This document shows, piece by piece, positions 47,238 through 55,468 of a DNA stretch of 64,000 nt (the first letter of the stretch is position 1; each line of letters opens with the position of its first letter). The translations under genes and the position numbers were made by a program. This DNA comes from Pseudomonas parakoreensis (lineage in GTDB: Bacteria > Pseudomonadota > Gammaproteobacteria > Pseudomonadales > Pseudomonadaceae). The stretch spans positions 62,001-126,000 of the forward strand of contig NZ_BQHY01000014.1 of the NCBI RefSeq assembly GCF_021602155.1, in the 5' to 3' direction. The notes below the pieces were generated by a model. It saw only the letters and a program-made list of their open reading frames with translations. It ran no database searches and was not told the origin of the DNA.

Positions 47238-48260
47238 TCAAGTCCTTGGATCATAAGCATCTCGGCAAGCCTCACCGATGAACACCAACAGAGAAAGAAT
47301 CAGCGCCAAGGCAAAAAACGCCGTCAGCCCTAACCACGGCGCTTGCAGATTGCTCTTGCCCTGACCGATCAATTCGCCCAGCGAAGCGCTGCCGGCGGGC
47401 ATGCCGAAACCGAGAAAATCCAGTGCCGACAGCGTGGCAATCGCTCCGGTGAGAATGAACGGCAGGTACGTCAGGGTCGCGCTCATCGCATTGGGCAGGA
47501 TGTGCCGACAGATCACCTGCACATCGCCAACGCCCAACGCCCGCGCGGCTTTCACGTATTCCAGACCGCGGCTGCGCAGAAACTCGGCGCGCACCACATC
47601 CACCAGACTCAGCCAGGAAAACAGCGCCATGATCCCCAGCAACCACCAGAAATTCGGCTCGACGAACCCGGACAGAATGATCAGCAAATACAACACCGGC
47701 AGTCCCGACCACACTTCCAGCAACCGCTGCCCGAGCAGATCGACCCAGCCACCGTAATAGCCTTGCAAGGCACCGGCCGCAATGCCGATCAGCGCACTGG
47801 CAGCGGTCAGCGCCAGGGCAAACAGCAACGACACCCGCGTGCCAAAGATCACCCGCGCGAGCACATCCCGCGCCTGATCATCGGTGCCCAGCCAGTTCTC
47901 GGCGCTCGGCGGGCTCGGTGCCGGATCGGTCAGGTCGTAATTCACGGTATCGAAACCGAACGGGATCGGCGCAAACCACATCCGTCCGCCCTGCTCTTCG
48001 ATCAGTTGCCGCACCTGCGCGCTGCGATAGTCCGGCTGGAACGGCAGTTCGCCGGCGAAATCCTGCTCGGTGTAGCGTTTGAACGCCGGGAAATACCATT
48101 GGCCCTGGTACTCGACCAGCAGCGGTTTGTCGTTGGCGATGAGCTCGCCGCCCAGGCTCAGACCGAACAACAGCAAAAACAGCCACAACGACCACCAGCC
48201 ACGCCGATGCGCCTTGAACCGCGCCCAGCGCCGCTGTCCGATGGGAGATAGAGTCAGCAT
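47238..48260 (-). CDS. yejE: YejE, permease of the microcin C-type peptide importer
   Basis: This 340-aa inner-membrane permease has a DppC-like layout: an N-terminal helix (WWSLWLFLLLFGLSLGGELI), a large periplasmic loop (WYFPAFKRYTEQDFAGELPF), then the permease core with the EAA-type motif (EYVKAARALGVGDVQVICRH). The ATG at 48260 overlaps the yejB stop (TGATG), giving tight coupling, and the stop is one base from yejF. Confidence 0.93.
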   Translation of the reverse strand: MLTLSPIGQRRWARFKAHRRGWWSLWLFLLLFGLSLGGELIANDKPLLVEYQGQWYFPAFKRYTEQDFAGELPFQPDYRSAQVRQLIEEQGGRMWFAPIPFGFDTVNYDLTDPAPSPPSAENWLGTDDQARDVLARVIFGTRVSLLFALALTAASALIGIAAGALQGYYGGWVDLLGQRLLEVWSGLPVLYLLIILSGFVEPNFWWLLGIMALFSWLSLVDVVRAEFLRSRGLEYVKAARALGVGDVQVICRHILPNAMSATLTYLPFILTGAIATLSALDFLGFGMPAGSASLGELIGQGKSNLQAPWLGLTAFFALALILSLLVFIGEACRDAYDPRT

Positions 48261-49324
48261 CAGACAGTCCTCGCGGTGAAGTCGATGCGCGGGTCGACCA
48301 GCGTGTAGCACAGGTCGCCGAGCAGTTTTATCAGCAGGCCGAACAGGGTGAAGATGAACAGCGAACCGAACACCACCGGGTAGTCACGCGACACCGCCGC
48401 CTCGTAACTCAGACGGCCGAGGCCATCGAGGGAGAAGATCACTTCGATCAGCAACGAGCCGCCGAAAAACACCGTCACCAGTGCCTGCGGTAATCCGGCG
48501 ACCACCAGCAGCATCGCATTGCGGAACACGTGGCCGTACAACACCTGACGCTGGCTCAAGCCCTTGGCCCGCGCCGTCAGCACGTACAGCCGCGAGATCT
48601 CGTTGAGAAAGCTGTTCTTGGTGAGGATCGTCAGGGTGGCGAATCCGCCGATCACCAACGCGGTGACCGGCAGCACCAGATGCCAGAAGTAATCGGCAAC
48701 CTTGCCCCACGGCGACAGCTCGGCGAAGTTGTCCGAGACCAGTCCGCGCACCGGAAACCAGTCCAGTGCGCTGCCGCCGGCAAACACGATGATCAACAGC
48801 AGCGCAAACAGAAAGCCCGGCATTGCGTAGCCGACGATGATCGCCACGCTGCTCCAGACATCGAACGCCGAACCGTTGTGCACGGCCTTGCGGATGCCCA
48901 GAGGAATCGACACCAGATAAGTGATCAACGTCGCCCACAAGCCCAGCGACAAGGTCACCGGGAGCTTTTGCCAGATCAGCTCGGTGACGCTGGCACCGCG
49001 GAAAAAGCTCTGACCGAAATCCAGGTGCGCGTAGCTTTTGAGCATCAGCCACAGGCGTTCACCGGCCGGTTTGTCGAAGCCGTACTGACGCTCGATGTCG
49101 GCCACCAGTTTCGGGTCCAGGCCACGGGTCGCGCGGGATTCGCCGCCAATGGTTTCGACATGACCGCCGCCCACCGCTGCGCCGACTCCGATGCCCTGCA
49201 AGCGCGCGATGGCTTGTTCCACCGGGCCACCCGGCGCGGCCTGCACGATCACGAAATTGACCAGCAGAATGGCGAGCAAGGTCGGCACGACCAGCAGCAG
49301 ACGCCGCAGGCTATAACCCCACAT
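48260..49324 (-). CDS. yejB: YejB, permease of the microcin C-type peptide importer
   Basis: This 354-aa DppB-type permease has an N-terminal helix ([20 protein letters not shown]), a periplasmic loop typical of YejB ([19 protein letters not shown]), a helical core and the EAA motif ([20 protein letters not shown]). I choose the ATG at 49324: GGAG lies 7 bases ahead of it but only 1 base ahead of the ATG at 49330. It overlaps the end of yejA by 14 bases. Confidence 0.93.
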   Translation of the reverse strand: MWGYSLRRLLLVVPTLLAILLVNFVIVQAAPGGPVEQAIARLQGIGVGAAVGGGHVETIGGESRATRGLDPKLVADIERQYGFDKPAGERLWLMLKSYAHLDFGQSFFRGASVTELIWQKLPVTLSLGLWATLITYLVSIPLGIRKAVHNGSAFDVWSSVAIIVGYAMPGFLFALLLIIVFAGGSALDWFPVRGLVSDNFAELSPWGKVADYFWHLVLPVTALVIGGFATLTILTKNSFLNEISRLYVLTARAKGLSQRQVLYGHVFRNAMLLVVAGLPQALVTVFFGGSLLIEVIFSLDGLGRLSYEAAVSRDYPVVFGSLFIFTLFGLLIKLLGDLCYTLVDPRIDFTARTV

Positions 49325-51161
49325 GCGCATACTCCTTTTGCTGTTGCTGCATCTGCGTGGCGGTCAGCGCGGTCGGGCTGATTTCCCACCAGGTATCGAG
49401 CCCGGCGTCATACAGCGGCGCTGTCGCCGGGCGGCCAAAACGGTTCCACCACACCGTGGAAATTCCCGGCGGGTAGTAATTGGGAATCCAGTAGTAACCC
49501 CACTGCAACACCCGATCCAGAGCGTGGGCATGGCGCAGCAGGCTTTCGCGGTTGTCGGCCTGCACCAGCCCTTCGAGCAAGGCATCGACCGCCGGATCAC
49601 GCAGCACCATGTAGTTATTCGAGCCGGGATCGTCGGCGCCGTCGGAGCCGAAGTAATTGAACATCTCGCGCCCCGGCGCCTGACTCACCGGGTAACCCAC
49701 GACGATCATGTCGTAGTCGCGATTGCGCACGCGGTTGGTGTATTGCGCGGTGTCGACCTGGCGAATATCGAAGCCGACACCGATCTGCGCCAAGTTGCGC
49801 TTGAACGGCAGCAGCAGCCTTTCAAAACCCTTCTGACCGTTGAGAAAGGTGAACTGCAGCGGCTCGCCTTTGGCATTCACCAACTGATCGCCACGGGGTT
49901 TCCAGCCGGCGGCTTCGAGCAGTTTCAGGGCCTGTAACTGCTCGGCGCGAATGTTGCCGCTGCCGTCGGTTTTCGGCGCTTCGAAGACTTGCGTGAACAC
50001 CTCGTCGGGGATCTTGCCGCGCCACGGTTCGAGTATTTTCAGTTCCTCGGCGTCCGGCAACTCGGTGGCCGCCAATGCGCTGTGCGAGAAGTAACTGCGC
50101 TGGCGCAAGTACATGCTGCGCATCATCTGCCGGTTGCTCCATTCGAAATCCCAGAGCATGGCGATCGCCTGCCGCACCCGGCGATCCTGAAACAGCGGTT
50201 TTTGCAGGTTGAACACGAACCCCTGCGAACCTTGCGCGGCACCTGGTGCCAGATGTTCGCGGAGCAGTTTGCCCTGCTCCAGCGCTGCCCCGGCATAGCC
50301 GATGGTGTAACTGGTCGCGGAAAACTCGCGGTTGTAGTCGAAGCCGCCAGCCTTGAGCACTTGCCGTGAAACATCGGTGTCGGCGAAGAACTCCACACTC
50401 AAGTGATTGAAGTTATAAAGGCCGCGCGTGATCGGCAGGTCCTTGGCCCACCAGTCGGCAACGCGTTGAAATTTCACGCTGCGCCCGGCATCCACCGCGC
50501 TGATGCGGTACGGGCCGCTGCCCGGCGGGATCTCGAAACCGGCGCCCTCGGCGAAGTTGCGCGTGCGCCACCAATGTTCGGGCAACACCGGCAGTGTCGC
50601 CAGATCCAGTGGCAACGTGCGGCTGTCGTTGTTCTTGAAGTTGAAGCGCACTTGCGTCGGCGACTCCACCACGACGTCGGCGACGTCACGAAACTGTTGG
50701 CGGTATTTGAGGCTGCCCTGAGTGATGAACAGCTCGAAGGTGTAACGCACGTCTTCGGCAGTGATTGGCGTGCCGTCGTCGAACCGGGCCTTGGGATTGA
50801 GGTAGAAGCGCAACCAGCGGCGATCCGCATCCAGTTCAATCTGCTGCGCCACCAGGCCGTAGACGCTGTAGGGTTCGTCCTTGCTGCGATAGGCCAGCGG
50901 CGCGTAGAGCCAGCCGTCGATCTCGGCAACGCCAGTGCCTTTGTCGATGTACGGAATCAGGTGATCGAACGGGCCGCTTTCCAGCGAGGAGCGGCGCAGT
51001 GTCCCGCCCTTGGGAGCGTCGGGATTGGCGTAGGCCAGGTGCTGGAAGTCCGGGGCGTATTTGGGGGCTTCGCCGTAGACCGTCAACGCAGGTTGTGGAG
51101 CGGCCCAATTGAATGGGCTTAACAGCGCAAAAGCGCTGAACAGAATGAGCCTGGGGAACAT
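49311..51161 (-). CDS. yejA: YejA, periplasmic binding protein of the microcin C-type peptide importer
   Basis: This 616-aa family 5 solute-binding protein has a signal peptide ([20 protein letters not shown]) and the YejA start [28 protein letters not shown] (only part needed: [17 protein letters not shown]). [17 protein letters not shown] and [20 protein letters not shown] follow. It binds oligopeptides and hands them to YejBE. The start at 51161 with an AAGGAT site gives a proper signal peptide; the in-frame region upstream is a REPIN. First gene of the operon. Confidence 0.94.
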   Translation of the reverse strand: MFPRLILFSAFALLSPFNWAAPQPALTVYGEAPKYAPDFQHLAYANPDAPKGGTLRRSSLESGPFDHLIPYIDKGTGVAEIDGWLYAPLAYRSKDEPYSVYGLVAQQIELDADRRWLRFYLNPKARFDDGTPITAEDVRYTFELFITQGSLKYRQQFRDVADVVVESPTQVRFNFKNNDSRTLPLDLATLPVLPEHWWRTRNFAEGAGFEIPPGSGPYRISAVDAGRSVKFQRVADWWAKDLPITRGLYNFNHLSVEFFADTDVSRQVLKAGGFDYNREFSATSYTIGYAGAALEQGKLLREHLAPGAAQGSQGFVFNLQKPLFQDRRVRQAIAMLWDFEWSNRQMMRSMYLRQRSYFSHSALAATELPDAEELKILEPWRGKIPDEVFTQVFEAPKTDGSGNIRAEQLQALKLLEAAGWKPRGDQLVNAKGEPLQFTFLNGQKGFERLLLPFKRNLAQIGVGFDIRQVDTAQYTNRVRNRDYDMIVVGYPVSQAPGREMFNYFGSDGADDPGSNNYMVLRDPAVDALLEGLVQADNRESLLRHAHALDRVLQWGYYWIPNYYPPGISTVWWNRFGRPATAPLYDAGLDTWWEISPTALTATQMQQQQKEYAHVGL

Positions 51162-51194
51162 TGGCAGATCCTTTTTTTGCACGGCGCTGTTTAT

Positions 51195-51278
51195 GGCGTC
51201 ATCGCTGGCAAGCCAGCTCCCACACGTTTTGCGGTGCTCACAAATCCCTGTGGGAGCTGGCTTGCCAGCGATGACGCC
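51195..51278. repeat. REP doublet (REPIN) upstream of yejA
   Basis: GGCGTCATCGCTGGCAAGCC with AGCTCCCACA (51195-51224) is mirrored by TGTGGGAGCTGGCTTGCCAG and CGATGACGCC (51249-51278). The 30-base arms are near-perfect. It lies between yejA and the next gene downstream on the same strand, 34 bases before the yejA start codon, so it sits in the yejA leader or promoter. Confidence 0.88.
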
Positions 51279-51388
51279 CGAACAATCACCAAACATCCTG
51301 CCTACCTGTGATGTGCAACAGGCCGGCGTTTTTTATAGGGCAGGCTTAGATCAATAAGTGACTAAAACCTGCCCCTTCCATGAAATCC

Positions 51389-51456
51389 GCTCCCGCAGGC
51401 TGCAATCTTTTGACTTTTGAAGATCAACAGATCGCAGCCTTCGGCAGCTCCTATAC
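51389..51456. repeat. Decayed copy of the 'TGTAGGAGCTGCC' inverted repeat
   Basis: GCTCCCGCAGGCTGCAATC with TTTTGACTTTTGA is mirrored by GATCAACAGATCGCAGCC and TTCGGCAGCTCCTATACAG. Several positions differ from the intact copies and the left end is missing. It lies just after the stop of the first TonB-dependent receptor gene. Confidence 0.7.
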
Positions 51457-51464
51457 AGAGCGGG

Positions 51465-54107
51465 TCAGAACTTGTAATTGACCCGCGTGTACAGCGTCCG
51501 CCCGAACGGGTCGCCGTACTTCGGGTCGTAGCCGCTCTGGAAGGTGTAGGTCTGGTTGCTGAACGGTGGCTCGCGGTCGAACAGGTTCTTCGCACCGAGG
51601 GTCACGCTCAGGGTTTTGCGCCAGGTGTAGGTGCCGGCCAGATCCCAGACGTTGTACGAGCCGACGTAATCGTGAGTCTCACGGTCGGAGTCGTGGTAAC
51701 CGCTGGTGTAGCGGTTGGTCAGCGCCACCCCGTAGGGGCCGTAGTTCCAGCTGCCGGTCAGGCTGTGGCGCCAACGAGCCACAGCGCCGGCCGAGGAAAA
51801 GTCGCCGCCACGAAAGTCACCGAGCTTGTCGATGTAGTCGCCCTTGAGTTGCTGCTGATACTCGTAGCGGCTGACATAGGTGCCTTGCAGGCCGATACCG
51901 AAGTTGCCGTACGGGGTGCTCGGCAGGCGGTAATCGAAGCTGACATCGACACCATTGGTCTTGATCTTGCCGAGGTTGGCCAGCCCCGTGACGATGTGAT
52001 CAATGGAGCCGTCAGGCTTGCGCACCAGGCGATCCGGGTACAGTTCCGGGTTCTCGAATACCGCTGACTCGGGGAATTCGGCGATCTGGTTAGCGATGTT
52101 GATCCACCAGAAGTCCAGCCCGGTGCTCAGGCGCTCAAACGGCTGATAGACGAAACCGAGGGTGACGTTGCGCGCGGTTTCCGGGCTCAGGTCCGTGTTG
52201 CCACCGGTGCGGCTGTAAAACTGCTGGGCGCAGTCGCGGTTGGCGATCCCGCCGTTGCTCGGATTACCGCCAGCGCACAGCCGTGGGTCGTTGTAGTTGG
52301 CGACGGTGAACGTGGTGAAGTTCGGGTTGTACAACTCGTACAGCGACGGCGCGCGGAAACCCTCGCTGTAGGCGCCACGCACAACCAGCTCCTTGAACGG
52401 CTGGAAGCGGAACGAGTATTTCGGGTTGGTGGTGCTGCCGAAGTCGCTGTACTTGTCGTGGCGCACGGCGGCGGACAACTCCAGGCTGTCGAGCACCGGC
52501 ACGTTGACCTCGGCGTATTGCGCCGAGACGCTGCGATCCCCGGCGACGCTGGCATTGGGGTCGACACCCAGGCTTTGCACATCAGCGGCGAACTGGGCGA
52601 AGTCCTGGTGGAAATCTTCCTTGCGGTATTCGCCACCCAGCGCCAGCGCCGACGGGCCGGCGCCGAACCAATCGCCAATTTCGCGGCTGACACGCCCGTC
52701 AATCGCCTTCACCCGACCGACCGCCGTCGAGTAATCGCCGTCTACCGTGCTGGCCGCCAGCAACGCCTGTCCGGCAGCGGTCTGCGCGCCAAACGGGTTG
52801 ATGATGCCATTGGCGATACCGGCACTGACGGCGCGGTCGTTGACGTAACCGGCCTCAATGGCATTCACCACTTTGTTCTGGTTGTACGACGCACCGACGT
52901 TATAGTCCCAACCCACCACGCTGCCATCGAAGTTCAACAGCAAACGCTGGCCAGTGTTGTCGTCTTCATGCTGGCGCGCGCCGACGGCGGTTTCTCGCCA
53001 GTTCACATCCACCGGTTGCGTCGGGTCGAGGGCGAAGCCGTTGGGGCCGGGGGTAATGCCGTTGCCGGGATAGAACGTCGTGCCGGGATTGACCTGATTG
53101 CCCATCAAGGTGCCAGGGCCGATCTGCGTACGGTTTTCGTTGCGTGCCCAGAAGTATTCGAGGCTGACGTTATGGTCATCCGCGAGCTTGCCGGTGGCTT
53201 TGGCGAACGCCGAAGTCTTCTCGGTTTCCGGTACCAGATCGAGATAGTTCCACAGGCTCTGGCGGCAAATACCGTTGCGTGCCAGCAATCCCGGCGCGTT
53301 GCAACCGGAACCGGCCAGCGGATTGGTGGCATTGCTGCCCTGACTCCAGTTCGCCGGCGATGCGGTGCCGGAGGTGTAATCGAGACCGCGTCCGGGCTGA
53401 TAGTTGTAGGTGTAGCCACGATCCTCGGCAGCCAGGCGTTGCTGCTTGTCGTAACTGACCACACCGAACACGTTGAAGCGGTCATTCTGCAAATCGCCAA
53501 AGCCCCAGCTGCCACTGAAGTTACGACTTTCACCACCGCCGGCATGAGTCGGCGTGTCGTAGTTGGTGCTGAGCTGGCCTTCGGTGAGGCTGGTCTTGGT
53601 GATGAAGTTGATCACCCCTCCGATCGCATCGGTGCCGTACAACGCCGAAGCGCCGTCACGTAGCACTTCGACGCGATCAATGGCGGCGAACGGAATAGTG
53701 TTCAGGTCAACCCCGGACCCATTGATCGCGTTGGTCGCGTTGTTGCTCAGGCGCCGGCCATTGAGCAGCACCAGCGTCTTGTTCGGGCCGATGCCACGCA
53801 AATCGGCATACGACGCCCCGCCGCTGCTCGAACCCACTGAGCGGCCGGAGCCGACCGAGGACTGGTTGGCGGAAATCCGGCTCACCAGTTCTTCTGTGGT
53901 GCTCACGCCCTGCTCGCGCAATTCTTCAACTCGCAGGATTGTGACCGGCACCGCGGTTTCCGCATCGACCCGGCGAATCGCGGTGCCGGTGACTTCGACC
54001 CGTTGCAGCTGGGTCGTGGGTTCGTCGGCAGCAACTGCCGGCAAGGTATTGATCGCCAGCAGCAAGGCCAGGCTCAAACGGGATCTAACGGGTGAAAAAT
54101 GGATCAT
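51465..54107 (-). CDS. TonB-dependent outer-membrane receptor
   Basis: This 880-aa protein has a signal peptide (RLSLALLLAINTLPAVAADE), a TonB box-like LQRVEVTGTAIRR and a plug domain (LREQGVSTTEELVSRISANQ; LRGIGPNKTLVLLNGRRLSN; IDRVEVLRDGASALYGTDAI). A 22-strand-type barrel ends in an aromatic F (LYTRVNYKF). It has no N-terminal STN signalling domain. The plug with Ser/Gly stretches resembles Oar-like and large-substrate receptors rather than siderophore ones. The substrate is unknown. It is probably monocistronic. Confidence 0.9.
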   Translation of the reverse strand: MIHFSPVRSRLSLALLLAINTLPAVAADEPTTQLQRVEVTGTAIRRVDAETAVPVTILRVEELREQGVSTTEELVSRISANQSSVGSGRSVGSSSGGASYADLRGIGPNKTLVLLNGRRLSNNATNAINGSGVDLNTIPFAAIDRVEVLRDGASALYGTDAIGGVINFITKTSLTEGQLSTNYDTPTHAGGGESRNFSGSWGFGDLQNDRFNVFGVVSYDKQQRLAAEDRGYTYNYQPGRGLDYTSGTASPANWSQGSNATNPLAGSGCNAPGLLARNGICRQSLWNYLDLVPETEKTSAFAKATGKLADDHNVSLEYFWARNENRTQIGPGTLMGNQVNPGTTFYPGNGITPGPNGFALDPTQPVDVNWRETAVGARQHEDDNTGQRLLLNFDGSVVGWDYNVGASYNQNKVVNAIEAGYVNDRAVSAGIANGIINPFGAQTAAGQALLAASTVDGDYSTAVGRVKAIDGRVSREIGDWFGAGPSALALGGEYRKEDFHQDFAQFAADVQSLGVDPNASVAGDRSVSAQYAEVNVPVLDSLELSAAVRHDKYSDFGSTTNPKYSFRFQPFKELVVRGAYSEGFRAPSLYELYNPNFTTFTVANYNDPRLCAGGNPSNGGIANRDCAQQFYSRTGGNTDLSPETARNVTLGFVYQPFERLSTGLDFWWINIANQIAEFPESAVFENPELYPDRLVRKPDGSIDHIVTGLANLGKIKTNGVDVSFDYRLPSTPYGNFGIGLQGTYVSRYEYQQQLKGDYIDKLGDFRGGDFSSAGAVARWRHSLTGSWNYGPYGVALTNRYTSGYHDSDRETHDYVGSYNVWDLAGTYTWRKTLSVTLGAKNLFDREPPFSNQTYTFQSGYDPKYGDPFGRTLYTRVNYKF

Positions 54108-54222
54108 GAACAGCCATCCCTGCGTTTTGGTTTATGCAGGGATGTGCAATGGACAGCAGGGTTTTATAGAGCCCGATTTAGACCGTTGGGTGATGAGGTT
54201 ATGCAAAAAAACCAGCTGTGTA

Positions 54223-54726
54223 TCAAACCAGTTCCATCTCCCTCAGCAACCGGGTATCCAGCCCAAACCGTTCCTGGGAAACCATCCTGAACTGGCCCTC
54301 CGCCAATTCGCAGCTCACCAGCAAATTCCACGAGTGGCGGGTTGCCGCCGAGGGGATCAGTACAAATGGATGTTCTGCCAATAACGCATCGGCAAACAGT
54401 TGTTGATTGGGTGAAGGTTTGGCGGGGCTCAACCAGTAAGGATTCGGCACTTCCTCCGGCTGCACTATTTTCACTTTTGCTTCGTTGATGACCTCAAAAC
54501 ACGTGAGTACATAAGGTTCACTGTCCAGCGCATCAAAGCTGTGATTGGCTGCCACCTCCAGAATGGCCGACGACGGATCGACCGATGCATAAACGACTCG
54601 TCGTCCGGGTTTGTTCCATCGGCCACCATTGAGATTTGAACCCATCCCGCTGTTCCACGTCCCTCCGTAGACCTCGGGATCCAGCCGCCAGGCATACCAG
54701 TGCTCGTCCCAGGGCAAGGGATTCAT
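54223..54726 (-). CDS. RES-domain toxin (NAD-depleting family)
   Basis: This 167-aa protein has the RES domain motifs in order: WYAWRLDPEVYGGTW, LNGGRWNKPGRRVVYAS (Arg), AILEVAANHSF (Glu) and SWNLLVSCELAEGQ (Ser). RES toxins of the Xre-RES systems degrade NAD+. The start MNPLPWDEHWYAWRL at 54726 overlaps the antitoxin gene by ATGA, a classic arrangement with the antitoxin first. No loss of the named residues was seen, so the toxin looks intact. Confidence 0.88.
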   Translation of the reverse strand: MNPLPWDEHWYAWRLDPEVYGGTWNSGMGSNLNGGRWNKPGRRVVYASVDPSSAILEVAANHSFDALDSEPYVLTCFEVINEAKVKIVQPEEVPNPYWLSPAKPSPNQQLFADALLAEHPFVLIPSAATRHSWNLLVSCELAEGQFRMVSQERFGLDTRLLREMELV

Positions 54727-55199
54727 GTGTAAACCCCATATATCAGCTGCCCCAGATACTGCTCCACCATCTGAAACCCCAGTGAATGCCGAATAAACTC
54801 CGCGGGGACGCGACCGTTCAGGTAGGTGCTGGGCTTGCGCAGCCACTCCTCGGCCCGTGACTGCCTCCCGAAGGCGCGAGTGGCCTTTTCCAGCACCAAC
54901 GCATATTGGTAGGCGACGACGCTCTGCTGCGGGTCAAGCCGTAGCGTTTTACCTTCCTTCAGTAACCGCCGGACGGTGCTGACCGACTTGCCGGTGATGC
55001 GTTTGACCATGTCGCCTTGCAGATAAAGCTCAGAGGTCGAAAGCATGTTGACGACATCGTTCAACTCAAAACCTTCGTCGGTCAGGTCAACGATCAGAAA
55101 GGCATCGTCACCTATGTTCCGGCCATTCACGAGCAAGTCGACAGGTCTGCCCTCGGCCCTCTTTACCCCCGTGAGCCGGGGTACCTTGACGCTGGGCAT
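54723..55199 (-). CDS. Xre/MbcA/ParS-family antitoxin
   Basis: This 158-aa protein has an N-terminal helix-turn-helix-like region (about residues 30-80: DVVNMLSTSELYLQGDMVKR, then KSVSTVRRLLKEG) and the C-terminal toxin-binding domain of MbcA/ParS/Xre antitoxins (ALVLEKATRAFGRQSRAEEW, LRKPSTYLNGRVPAEFI). I start at 55199 because GGAGGA lies 8 bases ahead; the longer frame back to 55385 lacks such a site. It should neutralise the RES toxin and repress the operon. Confidence 0.87.
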   Translation of the reverse strand: MPSVKVPRLTGVKRAEGRPVDLLVNGRNIGDDAFLIVDLTDEGFELNDVVNMLSTSELYLQGDMVKRITGKSVSTVRRLLKEGKTLRLDPQQSVVAYQYALVLEKATRAFGRQSRAEEWLRKPSTYLNGRVPAEFIRHSLGFQMVEQYLGQLIYGVYT

Positions 55200-55468
55200 C
55201 GCGACATCCTCCATGGGGCATCTGGCACGATCGGTTCGCCAGTGAAGGCGATGGGAATAAGCAGGCGTTTCGTATTCGAGGTGGGGAGTTCGCATAATCC
55301 ATCCGTTATCAGAGGCCTGAGCGTCCAAGCCGTTTGCGACTTCAATGTCATATCCGATGCTATAGATCACGCTTCCGACGACCAACCTGAGATTGTCGTC
55401 GGAAATATCCCCGTTTCTGCAAAAAACTCCCCCGTTTCCGTAGGACGTTACTTACATATTCCACGTGC